A stretch of DNA of 46,555 bases from CALZJC01 sp041574955 (lineage in GTDB: Bacteria; Acidobacteriota; Thermoanaerobaculia; Multivoradales; JAHEKO01). Of the stretch, positions 31,969 to 39,659 are shown in pieces. Each line of letters begins with the position of its first letter. Positions within the stretch are counted from its first letter, which is position 1. Under the pieces are notes generated by a model that had not been told where the DNA came from, searched no databases, and saw only the letters and a program-made list of their open reading frames with translations. The stretch lies in NCBI GenBank assembly GCA_041574955.1, contig JBFGNS010000011.1:1-46555 (forward strand). Direction: 5' to 3'. Both the position numbers and the translations under genes were made by a program.

Positions 31969-32895
31969 ATGGCTAAACAGGAAACGTCCAAAACAGTTCT
32001 GTCACCGCGCCAGCTGGCCGAGGCGATCGGCGTCAGCGAGTCTTCGATCAAACGTTGGGTGGATGACGGCGAGATCTTCGCCACCCGCACCGCCGGCGGC
32101 CACCGTCGCATCGCGGCCACCGAGGCGGTGCGGTTCGTGCGCCGCTCCGCGGCGTTCGTGGTCAAGCCCGAGCTGCTCGGCATCGACGACCTCGCCGCCA
32201 TCGCAGGCGGTTCGCCGGCGGTCGGCGAAGAGGCCGAAGCCGAGGCCCTGTACCGTTACCTGGCGGAGGGCGCGGCGGCGGAGGCCCGCGGCCTGCTGGC
32301 TTCGCTCTACGTGCGCGGCCGCAGCGTGGCGCAGATCGTCGACGGCCCGCTGCGGCTGGCGATGGAGCGGCTGGGCGAGCTGTGGCGGCGAGAGGAGCCC
32401 GGAATCTACCGCGAGCACCGCGCTACCGACATCGCGATCCAGGCGGTCAACCGTCTCAGGCTGTTGCAGGAGGTTCCGGCAGACGCTCCGCGCGCGGTCG
32501 GCGGAGCGCCGGCGGGCGACCCGTACATCCTGCCCAGCCTGTGCGTCTCCGCGGTGCTCGAGAGCCTCGGCGTGGCGGCTGTCAACCTCGGGCCGGACAC
32601 GCCGCTCGAGAGCCTGGAGCTGGCGGCCGACGACCTCGAGGCTCGCTTGGTGTGGCTGAGCGTCAGCGTGTCCGGCGACGCGAGCCGCCTGGGCCGCGGC
32701 GTCCGCCGGTTGGCGAACGCCGGCCGCCGGCTGCGCCGGCCGGTGGTGGTGGGCGGCAGCCGGGCGGCGAAGCTCCAGCTGTTCGCCGACGACCTGATCT
32801 ACGTCGGCTCCTCGATGGCCGAGCTCGAGGCGCTGGTGCGGGGTCTGCGGTTGGGCGCCGCCGGCGTGTCGGGCGACGGCGACGCCTCGGACTGA
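31969..32895 (+). CDS. MerR-type regulator with B12-binding-like domain (CarH/LitR family)
   Basis: A 308-residue regulator. Residues 10-50 are a MerR-like winged helix (LSPRQLAEAIGVSESSIKRW, then TRTAGGHRRI). Residues about 90-165 are the helical bundle that caps cobalamin in CarH, with the diagnostic W-x9-EH motif at Trp139, Glu149 and His150. Residues 180-300 form a Rossmann-like cobalamin domain (LCVSAVLESLGVAAVNLGPD). In CarH/LitR, AdoCbl in the dark makes a DNA-binding tetramer and light breaks it. Here the DxHxxG motif carrying the lower axial His reads DPYILP (184-189), with Tyr186 where His is expected, so cobalamin binding is uncertain. It sits inside the presumed regulon. Confidence 0.85.
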   Translation: MAKQETSKTVLSPRQLAEAIGVSESSIKRWVDDGEIFATRTAGGHRRIAATEAVRFVRRSAAFVVKPELLGIDDLAAIAGGSPAVGEEAEAEALYRYLAEGAAAEARGLLASLYVRGRSVAQIVDGPLRLAMERLGELWRREEPGIYREHRATDIAIQAVNRLRLLQEVPADAPRAVGGAPAGDPYILPSLCVSAVLESLGVAAVNLGPDTPLESLELAADDLEARLVWLSVSVSGDASRLGRGVRRLANAGRRLRRPVVVGGSRAAKLQLFADDLIYVGSSMAELEALVRGLRLGAAGVSGDGDASD

Positions 32896-33371
32896 GCACC
32901 GAGCGGCGCTTGCGCCGTCGTGGCCGGGCGGCTGTTCAGCAGCCGGCTCGCCGCCACCGCGCGGTGACGCAGGATGCGTCGCAGATCGGTAGCCACCACC
33001 GCCCGGTCGAGCAGCCCGCCGGTCGCGGAGGCGAAGCGGATGCGATCGACTATCCTGACGCCGCCGGCTTCGGGCAGGAACCTGTGGTCGTGGCGGAAAG
33101 AACGGAACGGGCCGCGCGCCTGCTCGTATTCGAACGAGCGGTCGGGCCGCCACACCGTGACGTGGCTCTGCCAGCGCAGGCGGAGAGCGCGCCAGCGCAG
33201 CCGGTAGTCGATGCGGGCGCCGGCGGCCATCTCGATCGGTAGCGGGCTGAGCAGGCTCAGGCGGAACCACCCCGGGGTCGTCCGGCCGAGGTTGCGGGCG
33301 TCGGCGAAGAAGGCGAACGCCCGGGCCGGCGGGCAGGCCAGCCAGAAGTCGGTGACGACGGTGGTGGGCAT
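32799..33371 (-). CDS. Stand-alone SRPBCC (ligand-binding START-like) protein
   Basis: A 190-residue SRPBCC-fold protein. The N-terminal half matches the fold's first strands and helices (VVTDFWLACPPARAFAFFAD and GRTTPGWFRLSLLSPLPIEM), with RSFEYEQARGPFRSFRHDH near the middle. The family binds hydrophobic ligands such as lipids or polyketides. The last 35 residues are Ser/Pro/Ala-rich, low in complexity and encoded antisense to the 3' end of the regulator gene (97-bp overlap). It is coupled to the TIGR01777 gene through ATGA and likely acts with it. Confidence 0.75.
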   Translation of the reverse strand: MPTTVVTDFWLACPPARAFAFFADARNLGRTTPGWFRLSLLSPLPIEMAAGARIDYRLRWRALRLRWQSHVTVWRPDRSFEYEQARGPFRSFRHDHRFLPEAGGVRIVDRIRFASATGGLLDRAVVATDLRRILRHRAVAASRLLNSRPATTAQAPLGAQSEASPSPDTPAAPNRRPRTSASSSAIEEPT

Positions 33372-34789
33372 CAGCTGTCCGCGGCGGGCTCGCGGCGCCG
33401 ACCCAGCAGGTGGCGCAGCGCGCTCTCCAGCGCCGGGTGGCGAAAGCGGAAGCCGGCGGCCTCGAGCGCACCGGGCACGACGCGGGCGCCGGAGAGCATC
33501 AGCTCGTCCGCCATCCGGCCGAACGCCAGCCGGGCGGCCGCGGCCGGCACCGGCGCCAGCGCCGGCCGGCGCAGCACGGCGGCCAGCGTAGCGGTCAGCT
33601 GCCGGTTGGTGACCGGTTCCGGGCTGGTCACGTTCACCGGTCCGTCGAGCGCGTCGTTGTGGAGGAGCTCCACCAGCGCCGCGGCGGCGTCGTCGATCGA
33701 CACCCAGCTCACCGCCTGGCGTCCGTCGCCGAGCCGCCCACCGAGCCCCAGCCGGAACGGCGGCAGCAACCGGCGCAGCAGGCCGCCGCGCGGCGACAGC
33801 ACGACTCCGAAGCGGGCCAGTGCGGTGCGCATTCCCCAGGCGCGGGCCGCCAGCGCCTCGTGCTCCCAGGCGGCGCACACCTCTGCCAGAAAGCCTCCGC
33901 CGCCGGGCGTCGACTCGTCCGCGCGACCGGCGCCGCGATCGCCGTAGAAGCCGATCGCCGAAGCGCAGACGAAGCAGCGCGGCGGTCGCGGCATCCGGCC
34001 GAGCGAAGCCACCAGGTTGCGGGTGCCCTCGATCCGGCTGCGCCGGATGCGCTGGCGCCGGCGGGCGGTCCAGCGCCCGCCTGCGATGCTCTCGCCGGCC
34101 AGATGCACCACGGCGTCGACGCCCGCCAGCCGCTCGGGCTCGAGTACACCCTCGCCGGGCGACCAGTGTGCGGTGTCCGGGCCGTCGTCGCCGGCCCGCC
34201 GCACCAGCCGGACCACCCGGTGGCCGCCGGTGGTGAGCACCGCCGCCAGGGCGGATCCGATCAGGCCGGAGGCGCCGCTGACGGCGACCGTCAGCGGGGT
34301 ACGGTTCCGGAACCGGCGGTGCAGCTCGAGGTCGGCGACCGTTGTGCGGTGCCGGTAGCTGAACATCGCATCGAGGTCACGCCGGATCGCGCTGCCCAGC
34401 AGCAGCCGGCCGACGGCGCCACCGGGCGGTCGGTACAGGATGCGGTCGCGCAGCACCGACTCCGCTCCGTCCGTCGGCTCGAAGAGATGGTCGTGCTGCC
34501 AGAAGGCGAAAGGTCCGCTCACCTGGATGTCGCGGAAGCCGCGCCCCGGCTCGACGTCGCTGTGCTCGGCCACCCAGCGCACCCGCAACGGGCCCTTGCG
34601 CAGGGTGATCTCGAGCCGGCTGCCGTCCTCGACCGCCGGGCTGCCACCGGTGATCTCGACCCGCTGCCAGGGTGGCACGAGCCGCTCGAACGCGCCCGGC
34701 CGAGCGTGCCAGTGAAACAGCTCGCCGGCCGCCGCGGGCACGCGCGAAGCCCGCTCGAAAGCGGCCAGGCAGGGGTCATTTTCGTTCAA
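33371..34789 (-). CDS. SRPBCC-TIGR01777 family NAD-dependent epimerase-like protein
   Basis: A 472-residue fusion. Residues 1-155 are an SRPBCC domain (FHWHARPGAFERLVPPWQRV and VSGPFAFWQHDHLFEPTDG); residues 160-465 are a TIGR01777 extended SDR (TVAVSGASGLIGSALAAVLT for NAD binding, VDAVVHLAGESIAGGRWTAR, FVCASAIGFYGDRG, and the C-terminal DUF1731 region). The substrate of this family is unknown. The most likely start is TTG at 34789, because the conserved SRPBCC sequence begins a few residues later and no ATG or GTG is available; the start codon itself lies inside proposed operator site C. It is divergent from tspO. Confidence 0.87.
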   Translation of the reverse strand: MNENDPCLAAFERASRVPAAAGELFHWHARPGAFERLVPPWQRVEITGGSPAVEDGSRLEITLRKGPLRVRWVAEHSDVEPGRGFRDIQVSGPFAFWQHDHLFEPTDGAESVLRDRILYRPPGGAVGRLLLGSAIRRDLDAMFSYRHRTTVADLELHRRFRNRTPLTVAVSGASGLIGSALAAVLTTGGHRVVRLVRRAGDDGPDTAHWSPGEGVLEPERLAGVDAVVHLAGESIAGGRWTARRRQRIRRSRIEGTRNLVASLGRMPRPPRCFVCASAIGFYGDRGAGRADESTPGGGGFLAEVCAAWEHEALAARAWGMRTALARFGVVLSPRGGLLRRLLPPFRLGLGGRLGDGRQAVSWVSIDDAAAALVELLHNDALDGPVNVTSPEPVTNRQLTATLAAVLRRPALAPVPAAAARLAFGRMADELMLSGARVVPGALEAAGFRFRHPALESALRHLLGRRREPAADS

Positions 34790-34796
34790 AACGTGC
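34779..34796 (-). promoter_or_regulatory. Proposed operator site C overlapping the TIGR01777 start
   Basis: On the minus strand, GCACGTTTT then GAACGAAAA, the same tandem 9-bp pattern as site A (shared core ACGTTTTGAACGAAA). It covers the presumed TTG initiation codon at 34787-34789, so binding here would block initiation of transcription or be part of a leaderless start. Confidence 0.45.
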
Positions 34797-34843
34797 AGAT
34801 GCTATGATGCGAAGGGTCTTCGAGTCAAGATACGATTAGAGAA

Positions 34844-35347
34844 ATGAAAGCCCAGTTGAACGAAATGGACGAAAGTGTGAGCCGGCGCGGCGCGCTCGCC
34901 GCCCTCGCTGGCTTTGTCGCGTTGGCGTACCTGCCGGCGCTGATCGGCACGCGCTTCCTGCCGGGGGCGTGGTACCGCGCCCTGAGCAAGCCCGCCTGGA
35001 CGCCGCCGGACTGGCTGTTCGGGCCGGTCTGGAGCTTGCTCTACCTGTCGATCGGCGTGGCAGCCTGGCTGGTCTGGCGGCGTCGGCGGCCGCGCCCGGC
35101 CCCCGCCGCCTGGGGCGCCTGGGCGGTGCAGCTGGCGCTCAACGCCGCCTGGTCTTGGCTGTTCTTCGGCCTCCAGCGGCCCGCTCTGGCGCTGGCCGAG
35201 ATCGCCGCACTGTGGCTGGCGGTGCTGGCGACGGTGGTGCTGTTCTGGCGGCTGCGGCCCGCCGCCGGTCTCCTGCTGGTCCCCTACCTGGGCTGGGTCG
35301 GTTTCGCCGCCGCGCTCAACTTCGAGCTCTGGCGGCTCAACCCCTAG
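34844..35347 (+). CDS. tspO: TspO/MBR (tryptophan-rich sensory protein) family membrane protein
   Basis: A 167-residue five-TM protein of the TspO family (bacterial homologue of the mitochondrial translocator protein). The signature is LSKPAWTPPDWLFGPVWSLL in loop 1/TM2, then WAVQLALNAAWSWLFFGLQR and a final GFAAALNFELWRLN. TspO binds porphyrins and regulates tetrapyrrole-related stress genes; in Rhodobacter it acts in light and oxygen control. ATG at 34844 is the first start, but ATG 34865 or GTG 34877 (residues 8 and 12) are possible and would place site D upstream of the gene. Likely controlled by the CarH-like regulator. Confidence 0.92.
   Translation: MKAQLNEMDESVSRRGALAALAGFVALAYLPALIGTRFLPGAWYRALSKPAWTPPDWLFGPVWSLLYLSIGVAAWLVWRRRRPRPAPAAWGAWAVQLALNAAWSWLFFGLQRPALALAEIAALWLAVLATVVLFWRLRPAAGLLLVPYLGWVGFAAALNFELWRLNP
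34858..34875 (+). promoter_or_regulatory. Proposed operator site D at the tspO start
   Basis: GAACGAAAT then GGACGAAAG, a fourth copy of the 9-bp tandem pattern. It lies 14 bp inside tspO if the first ATG is used, or just upstream of the start if GTG 34877 is used. The weakest of the four sites, since coding constraint could explain it. Confidence 0.3.
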
Positions 35348-35352
35348 CGGGC

Positions 35353-35718
35353 TCAGCCGCCGACGCGGTAGAGCGCCAGCCACGCGGCCAGCGCGCCGAG
35401 CAGCGGCAGCACGACGATCATCCAGGTAGCCGCCCGCCCCGCCTTGCGCACCACGATCGGCGCCGCCCCCAGCAGCAGCCACAGGCCGATCTTGAGCCAC
35501 ACCCACAGCGGCCAGCCGGCGGTAAAGCCGTTGCGCGCCACCAGCCCGAAGCCGGCGACCAGCAGCAGCACGAGCGCCGTGCCGTGCGCCATGCCGGCCA
35601 CCTTCCGGATCCGTGCGTCCGCCTCGGCGGCGGTGGCGGCGGCGACCGCTCCCAGAGCCGAGAACAGCAGCACCACGCCCAGCAGGTGGACCACCTTGTA
35701 GAACGAGAGTGAGAGCAT
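35353..35718 (-). CDS. Small four-TM membrane protein, function unknown
   Basis: A 121-residue membrane protein with four hydrophobic segments, beginning SFYKVVHLLGVVLLFSALGA and continuing MAHGTALVLLLVAGFGLVAR, PLWVWLKIGLWLLLGAAPIV and WMIVVLPLLGALAAWLALY. The pattern of an H in TM1 and an H in TM2 is reminiscent of SirB2/CopD-type small membrane proteins. The start at 35718 is 11 bp after the OmpA gene stop, suggesting cotranscription. It converges with tspO, 5 bp apart. Confidence 0.7.
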   Translation of the reverse strand: MLSLSFYKVVHLLGVVLLFSALGAVAAATAAEADARIRKVAGMAHGTALVLLLVAGFGLVARNGFTAGWPLWVWLKIGLWLLLGAAPIVVRKAGRAATWMIVVLPLLGALAAWLALYRVGG

Positions 35719-35729
35719 TCGGGCCTCCG

Positions 35730-36362
35730 TTACTTGAGCACCACCAGCACGACGCGGCGGTTGGCGGCGCGGCCGTTGCGGGTGGAGTTGTCGGCCACCG
35801 GCGCGGTCTCGCCGTACGAGATCGCCGACATGCGGTGCAGCGCCACTCCGTGACGCAGGTTGAGGTAGCGCATCACCGCGTTGGCGCGCTCCTGTCCCAG
35901 CTCCAGGTTGTAGTCGTCGCCACCGGTTGAGTCGGTGTGGCCCTGGATCTCGATGTAGACGTCCTCGTTGCGCGCTCGCAGGTCGGCCGCCATCTCGTCG
36001 AGCATCGCCCGCGCTTCGTCGCTCAGCTCGGAGCTGTCGAAGCCGAAGCGCACCCGCTCGTCGCTCAGCACCGTCTCGTACAGGAACTTGCCCTCGGCCA
36101 GCTTGCCGGCGGCGACCGCTCGCTCGAGCGCCTCGCGAGAGGTCTGCGACAGCTTGGACAGCTCTTCCTCGTGCGCCTTGAGCTGCGCCTGCTGCTCGGC
36201 GATGCGGGTCTGGTTTTCCTCGACCTGGGTCTCGACGGCGTCGATCTGCTCGCCGGTGCGCTGCTCGGCGGCGCCGACCTCGGTGCGGACGTACTTCTTG
36301 CTGGCACAGCCGGCCGCTACCACGGTGGCGGCCAGGGTCAGCACGGTCATGGCGGTTCTCAT
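35730..36362 (-). CDS. OmpA-family peptidoglycan-binding lipoprotein
   Basis: A 210-residue outer-membrane lipoprotein. Lipobox VVAAGC places the lipidated Cys at 19. Residues 30-95 form a coiled coil (heptad-rich EQIDAVETQVEENQTRIAEQ), and residues 105-210 are an OmpA C-terminal domain with the peptidoglycan-binding block IQGHTDSTGGDDYNLELGQE and RANAVMRYLNLRHGV. It tethers outer membrane to peptidoglycan, as Lpp or Pal do. AAGGAGG precedes the ATG with good spacing. Confidence 0.93.
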   Translation of the reverse strand: MRTAMTVLTLAATVVAAGCASKKYVRTEVGAAEQRTGEQIDAVETQVEENQTRIAEQQAQLKAHEEELSKLSQTSREALERAVAAGKLAEGKFLYETVLSDERVRFGFDSSELSDEARAMLDEMAADLRARNEDVYIEIQGHTDSTGGDDYNLELGQERANAVMRYLNLRHGVALHRMSAISYGETAPVADNSTRNGRAANRRVVLVVLK

Positions 36363-36392
36363 CCGATCCTCCTTTCGGCCTGTCGCGGCGGA

Positions 36393-37343
36393 TCATCGCA
36401 CAGACGGCGGCTGCGCCGTCTCGGGCGGCCGCCCGAGGTAGCCGCGGCGGCTCCGCCAGCGCAAGCCCCGCCGTGCGATCTCCAGCCGCAGCTCGTGCCA
36501 GCGGGCCGCGCCCTGGTGGGCGGTGGGGAAGCCGAGCACGTACCGTCCGCGCAGCTCCTCGATCACCCGGCCGCAGGTCTCGGCAACCGGCTGGCGGCCG
36601 CCGAGCACGCGGTAGAGACCGCCGGTGGCGCTCGCCAGCTGGCGCAGGATGGCGGCGAACGAGCCCTTCTCCCGCTCGACGTCCGGTGCTCGGGGGCGGG
36701 CCAGGCTCATGACGTAGACCGGCAGCTCGGCGCGGCGCACCACCTCACGCGCTTCGCGCGCCGTCATCCGGCTGGCGTTCTCGGCGCCGTCGGTAAGCAG
36801 CACAGCGGCCCGCGCAGTGCGCCCCGAGGCGCGGATCTCGGGCAGCCGCGATACCGCATCGTGCAGCGCGGTCACGCCGTACGGCCGCCAGCGCTCCATC
36901 GCTTCTCGGCCGGCCGTGCGGTCGGTGGTGTACGGCACGTCCACCACCATCCGCCGGCCGGCGAAGCTGGCGAGCGCGTACCGGTCGCCGGCGCGCAGCC
37001 GGTCGAGCAAACAGCCGACCAGCTCGCGGCTGGCCGCCAGCTTACGGCCCAGCGCCATGCTGCCCGACAGGTCCTGCATCACCACCAGCTCGATCGGCGC
37101 GTCGCTGCCGCGCTCGAACCAGTCGATCGTCACCGGCTCGCCGTCCACCAGCAGCCGAAGCTCGTCGCGCTCGAGATCGGTCACCAGGCCGCGCCGCGAG
37201 CGCACCGTCACCGGCACCAGCACGTAGCCCACCGAGACCTCCTCGGCGAAACTCGCCGCCGGCGGCGTCTGGCCGCCGGCGGCGGTGGGCAGCATTGCGA
37301 CGAGCGCGAGGGCGAAGCCGGTGGGTCTGGTGAGGGTCGCCAT
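36393..37343 (-). CDS. Exported VWA-domain protein (VWFA-related Acidobacterial type)
   Basis: A 316-residue secreted protein with a signal peptide (TGFALALVAMLPTAAGG) and a von Willebrand A domain at about residues 85-280. The MIDAS motif DLSGSM is complete, as are a downstream Thr/Asp pattern (LLTDGAENAS). The N-terminal VLVPVTVRSRRGLVTDLERD matches the opening of TIGR03436, a VWA subfamily very common in acidobacteria. It probably mediates metal-dependent protein contacts at the cell surface. The ATG at 37343 is the first start giving a signal peptide. Confidence 0.85.
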   Translation of the reverse strand: MATLTRPTGFALALVAMLPTAAGGQTPPAASFAEEVSVGYVLVPVTVRSRRGLVTDLERDELRLLVDGEPVTIDWFERGSDAPIELVVMQDLSGSMALGRKLAASRELVGCLLDRLRAGDRYALASFAGRRMVVDVPYTTDRTAGREAMERWRPYGVTALHDAVSRLPEIRASGRTARAAVLLTDGAENASRMTAREAREVVRRAELPVYVMSLARPRAPDVEREKGSFAAILRQLASATGGLYRVLGGRQPVAETCGRVIEELRGRYVLGFPTAHQGAARWHELRLEIARRGLRWRSRRGYLGRPPETAQPPSVR

Positions 37344-37498
37344 GATCCGCGCCTGCGGCGCCGATCCTACGCTGCGGTGGCGCCCCGGCCGAACGGGCGG
37401 CCGCTCGACAGCCGCAGCAGCCGGCCGGTTTGCCGCCGCCGCCGCCGCGGGTGTACGCTCGGCGGCCCGGAATCCGCTTCCACTCACCAGCGCGGGCG

Positions 37499-39658
37499 AT
37501 GAGAGACGACCCACCAGCCGCCGCGGAACTCGCCGCCGGCGGCCTGTTCCTCGACCGCGAGCTGAGCTGGCTGGCTTTCGCGCGGCGGGTCCTGGCCCTG
37601 TCCGGCGACCGCCAGCTGCCGCTCGTCGAGCGCGCCCGGTTCGCCGGCATCGTGGCGATGCTCCACGACGAGTTCTTCATGAAGCGGATCGGCGGTCTGA
37701 AGCGTCAGATCCGGCGGCGCTCGACCAAGCGGTCGCTCGACGGACGCACGGCGCGCGAGGTGCTGGCGGCCTGCCGGGCCGAGCTGCTCGAGCAGTCCCG
37801 CCTGCTGGCCGGCAGCCTGGATCGGGATCTGCTGCCGGCGTTGGCGGCGGCCGGCATGCCGCTGGTCGCCCACGACTCGCTCGAGCCGGTCGAGCGCGAG
37901 CATCTGCGCGGCTACTTCGAGCAGGCGGTGCTGCCCATCCTGACGCCGCTGGCGGTCGATCCGGAGCACCCGTTCCCCTTCATCAGCAACGACGCCCTCA
38001 ACCTGGCCGTGCTGCTGCCCGCCGGCGCGCACGGCAAGGAGCGTTTCGTGCGCATCAAGGTCCCCGGCAACCGGCCGCGCTGGGTGCCGCTGCCGGCCGG
38101 CGCCGGCCACGTTCCGCTCGAACAGGTGATCGCGGCCAACCTCGACCTGATGTTCCCCGCCTCGCCGCCGACCGCGGTGCACTTCTTCCGCGTCCTGCGC
38201 GGCGCCGAGGGCGACCCGCCGGACGGCGAGGACGAGTCGGCAGAGGCGCTGCGCGAACCCGGCAGCATCCTGCGGCAGGTGTCGGCGGAGCTCAAGGCAC
38301 GCAAGTTCGCGGGCGTCGTGCGGCTGCAGGTGGACCGCGGCATGCCGGACGAGATGGCGACATGGATCGGCCGTCAGCTCGAGGCCGACGCCGAGGACGT
38401 CTACCGTGAGCCGGGCCTGCTGGCGCTGCGCGATCTCACCGAGCTGGAGGCCGAGGCGCGGCCGGAGCTGTGCTTTCCGCCCCACCGCCCGGCGCCCCAT
38501 CCGCGGCTGCGCGCGCTGCCCGACGAGCCCGGGGCGATGTTCGAGGAGATTGCCCGCGGCGACCTGCTGCTGCATCACCCCTACCACGGCTTCGACGACT
38601 CGGTGCTGCGGTTCCTGGAGGAGGCGGCCGCCGATCCCGGCGTGCTCGCCATCAAGCTGACCATCTACCGCACCGGCCGGGAGTCGCCGATCGTCCAGGC
38701 GCTGGCCGAGGCGGCGCGGCGGGGCAAGCAGGTGGCGGTGCTGGTGGAGATCACCGCCCGCTTCGACGAGGCGCCCAACATCGAATGGGGCCAGCTGCTC
38801 GAGAAGGAGGGGGTGCACGTCTCCTACGGAGTGCGCAAGCTCAAGACGCACGTCAAGCTGGCCCTGGTGGTGCGCGAGGAACGGGGACGGGTCCGGCGCT
38901 ACGCCCACATCGGCACCGGTAACTACCACCCGGGGACGGCACGGGTGTACGAGGATCTCGGCCTGCTGACCGCCGACGCCAAGGTGTGCGAAGAAACGGC
39001 GGCGGTGTTCAACCAGCTCACCGGGGCGACGCCGCCGGGACGGTACCGCACGCTGATCGTGGCACCCAAGTCGATGCGCCGCCGGTTCGTCAAGCTGATC
39101 CGCCGCGAGGCCGCCAACGCGCGCCGCGGCCGCGAGTCCGGCGTCGTGGCCAAGATGAACCAGCTCCAGGACCCGGGGCTGATTCGCGAGCTGTACGCCG
39201 CGTCCCGCGCCGGCGTGCCGATCTGGCTGATCGTGCGCGGGCTGTGCTGCCTGCGTCCAGGTGTGCCGGGGCTGTCGGAGACCATCCAGGTGACCAGCGT
39301 GGTGGGCCGCTTCCTCGAGCACAGCCGGCTGTTCCGCTTCGCCAACGGGGGCGAGCCTGAGTACTACCTGGGCTCGGCCGACTGGATGCGGCGCAACCTG
39401 TCGAAGCGGGTCGAGACCATCACCCCGGTGCGCGACCCGGAGGTGCAGCGCCAGCTCGAGGCGATGCTCGAGGTCTACCGCCAGGACAACTGCTCGGCCT
39501 GGGACTGCCAGCCCGACGGCAGCTACCGGCGCCGCCACCCGGCACCGGACGAGCCGCGGCGGGCGGTGCAGGAGATTCTGCGCGCACGCGCGGCGGGTGG
39601 GCCGCCGCCGCAGCCGGCGGTCACCGCGCCGGAGTCGCCAGCCACCGCCGGGCGGTAG
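37499..39658 (+). CDS. ppk: Polyphosphate kinase (PPK1)
   Basis: A 719-residue enzyme that polymerises the gamma-phosphate of ATP into polyphosphate. The N-terminal domain opens FLDRELSWLAFARRVL, and the catalytic domains carry the autophosphorylated His451 (KLKTHVKLALVV) and the second conserved block AHIGTGNYHPGTARVYEDLG. Domain order and length match PPK1. ATG 37499 is the start after the divergent VWA gene; an upstream ATG adds unrelated residues. It is directly followed by phoB (1-bp gap), linking polyphosphate synthesis to the Pho system. Confidence 0.95.
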   Translation: MRDDPPAAAELAAGGLFLDRELSWLAFARRVLALSGDRQLPLVERARFAGIVAMLHDEFFMKRIGGLKRQIRRRSTKRSLDGRTAREVLAACRAELLEQSRLLAGSLDRDLLPALAAAGMPLVAHDSLEPVEREHLRGYFEQAVLPILTPLAVDPEHPFPFISNDALNLAVLLPAGAHGKERFVRIKVPGNRPRWVPLPAGAGHVPLEQVIAANLDLMFPASPPTAVHFFRVLRGAEGDPPDGEDESAEALREPGSILRQVSAELKARKFAGVVRLQVDRGMPDEMATWIGRQLEADAEDVYREPGLLALRDLTELEAEARPELCFPPHRPAPHPRLRALPDEPGAMFEEIARGDLLLHHPYHGFDDSVLRFLEEAAADPGVLAIKLTIYRTGRESPIVQALAEAARRGKQVAVLVEITARFDEAPNIEWGQLLEKEGVHVSYGVRKLKTHVKLALVVREERGRVRRYAHIGTGNYHPGTARVYEDLGLLTADAKVCEETAAVFNQLTGATPPGRYRTLIVAPKSMRRRFVKLIRREAANARRGRESGVVAKMNQLQDPGLIRELYAASRAGVPIWLIVRGLCCLRPGVPGLSETIQVTSVVGRFLEHSRLFRFANGGEPEYYLGSADWMRRNLSKRVETITPVRDPEVQRQLEAMLEVYRQDNCSAWDCQPDGSYRRRHPAPDEPRRAVQEILRARAAGGPPPQPAVTAPESPATAGR

Positions 39659-39659
39659 C

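Noticed and set aside
37430..37453. CCG trinucleotide run before ppk, considered as a variable simple repeat controlling expression
   Set aside because: The run is short, interrupted and similar to many GCC/CCG stretches elsewhere in this GC-rich sequence.
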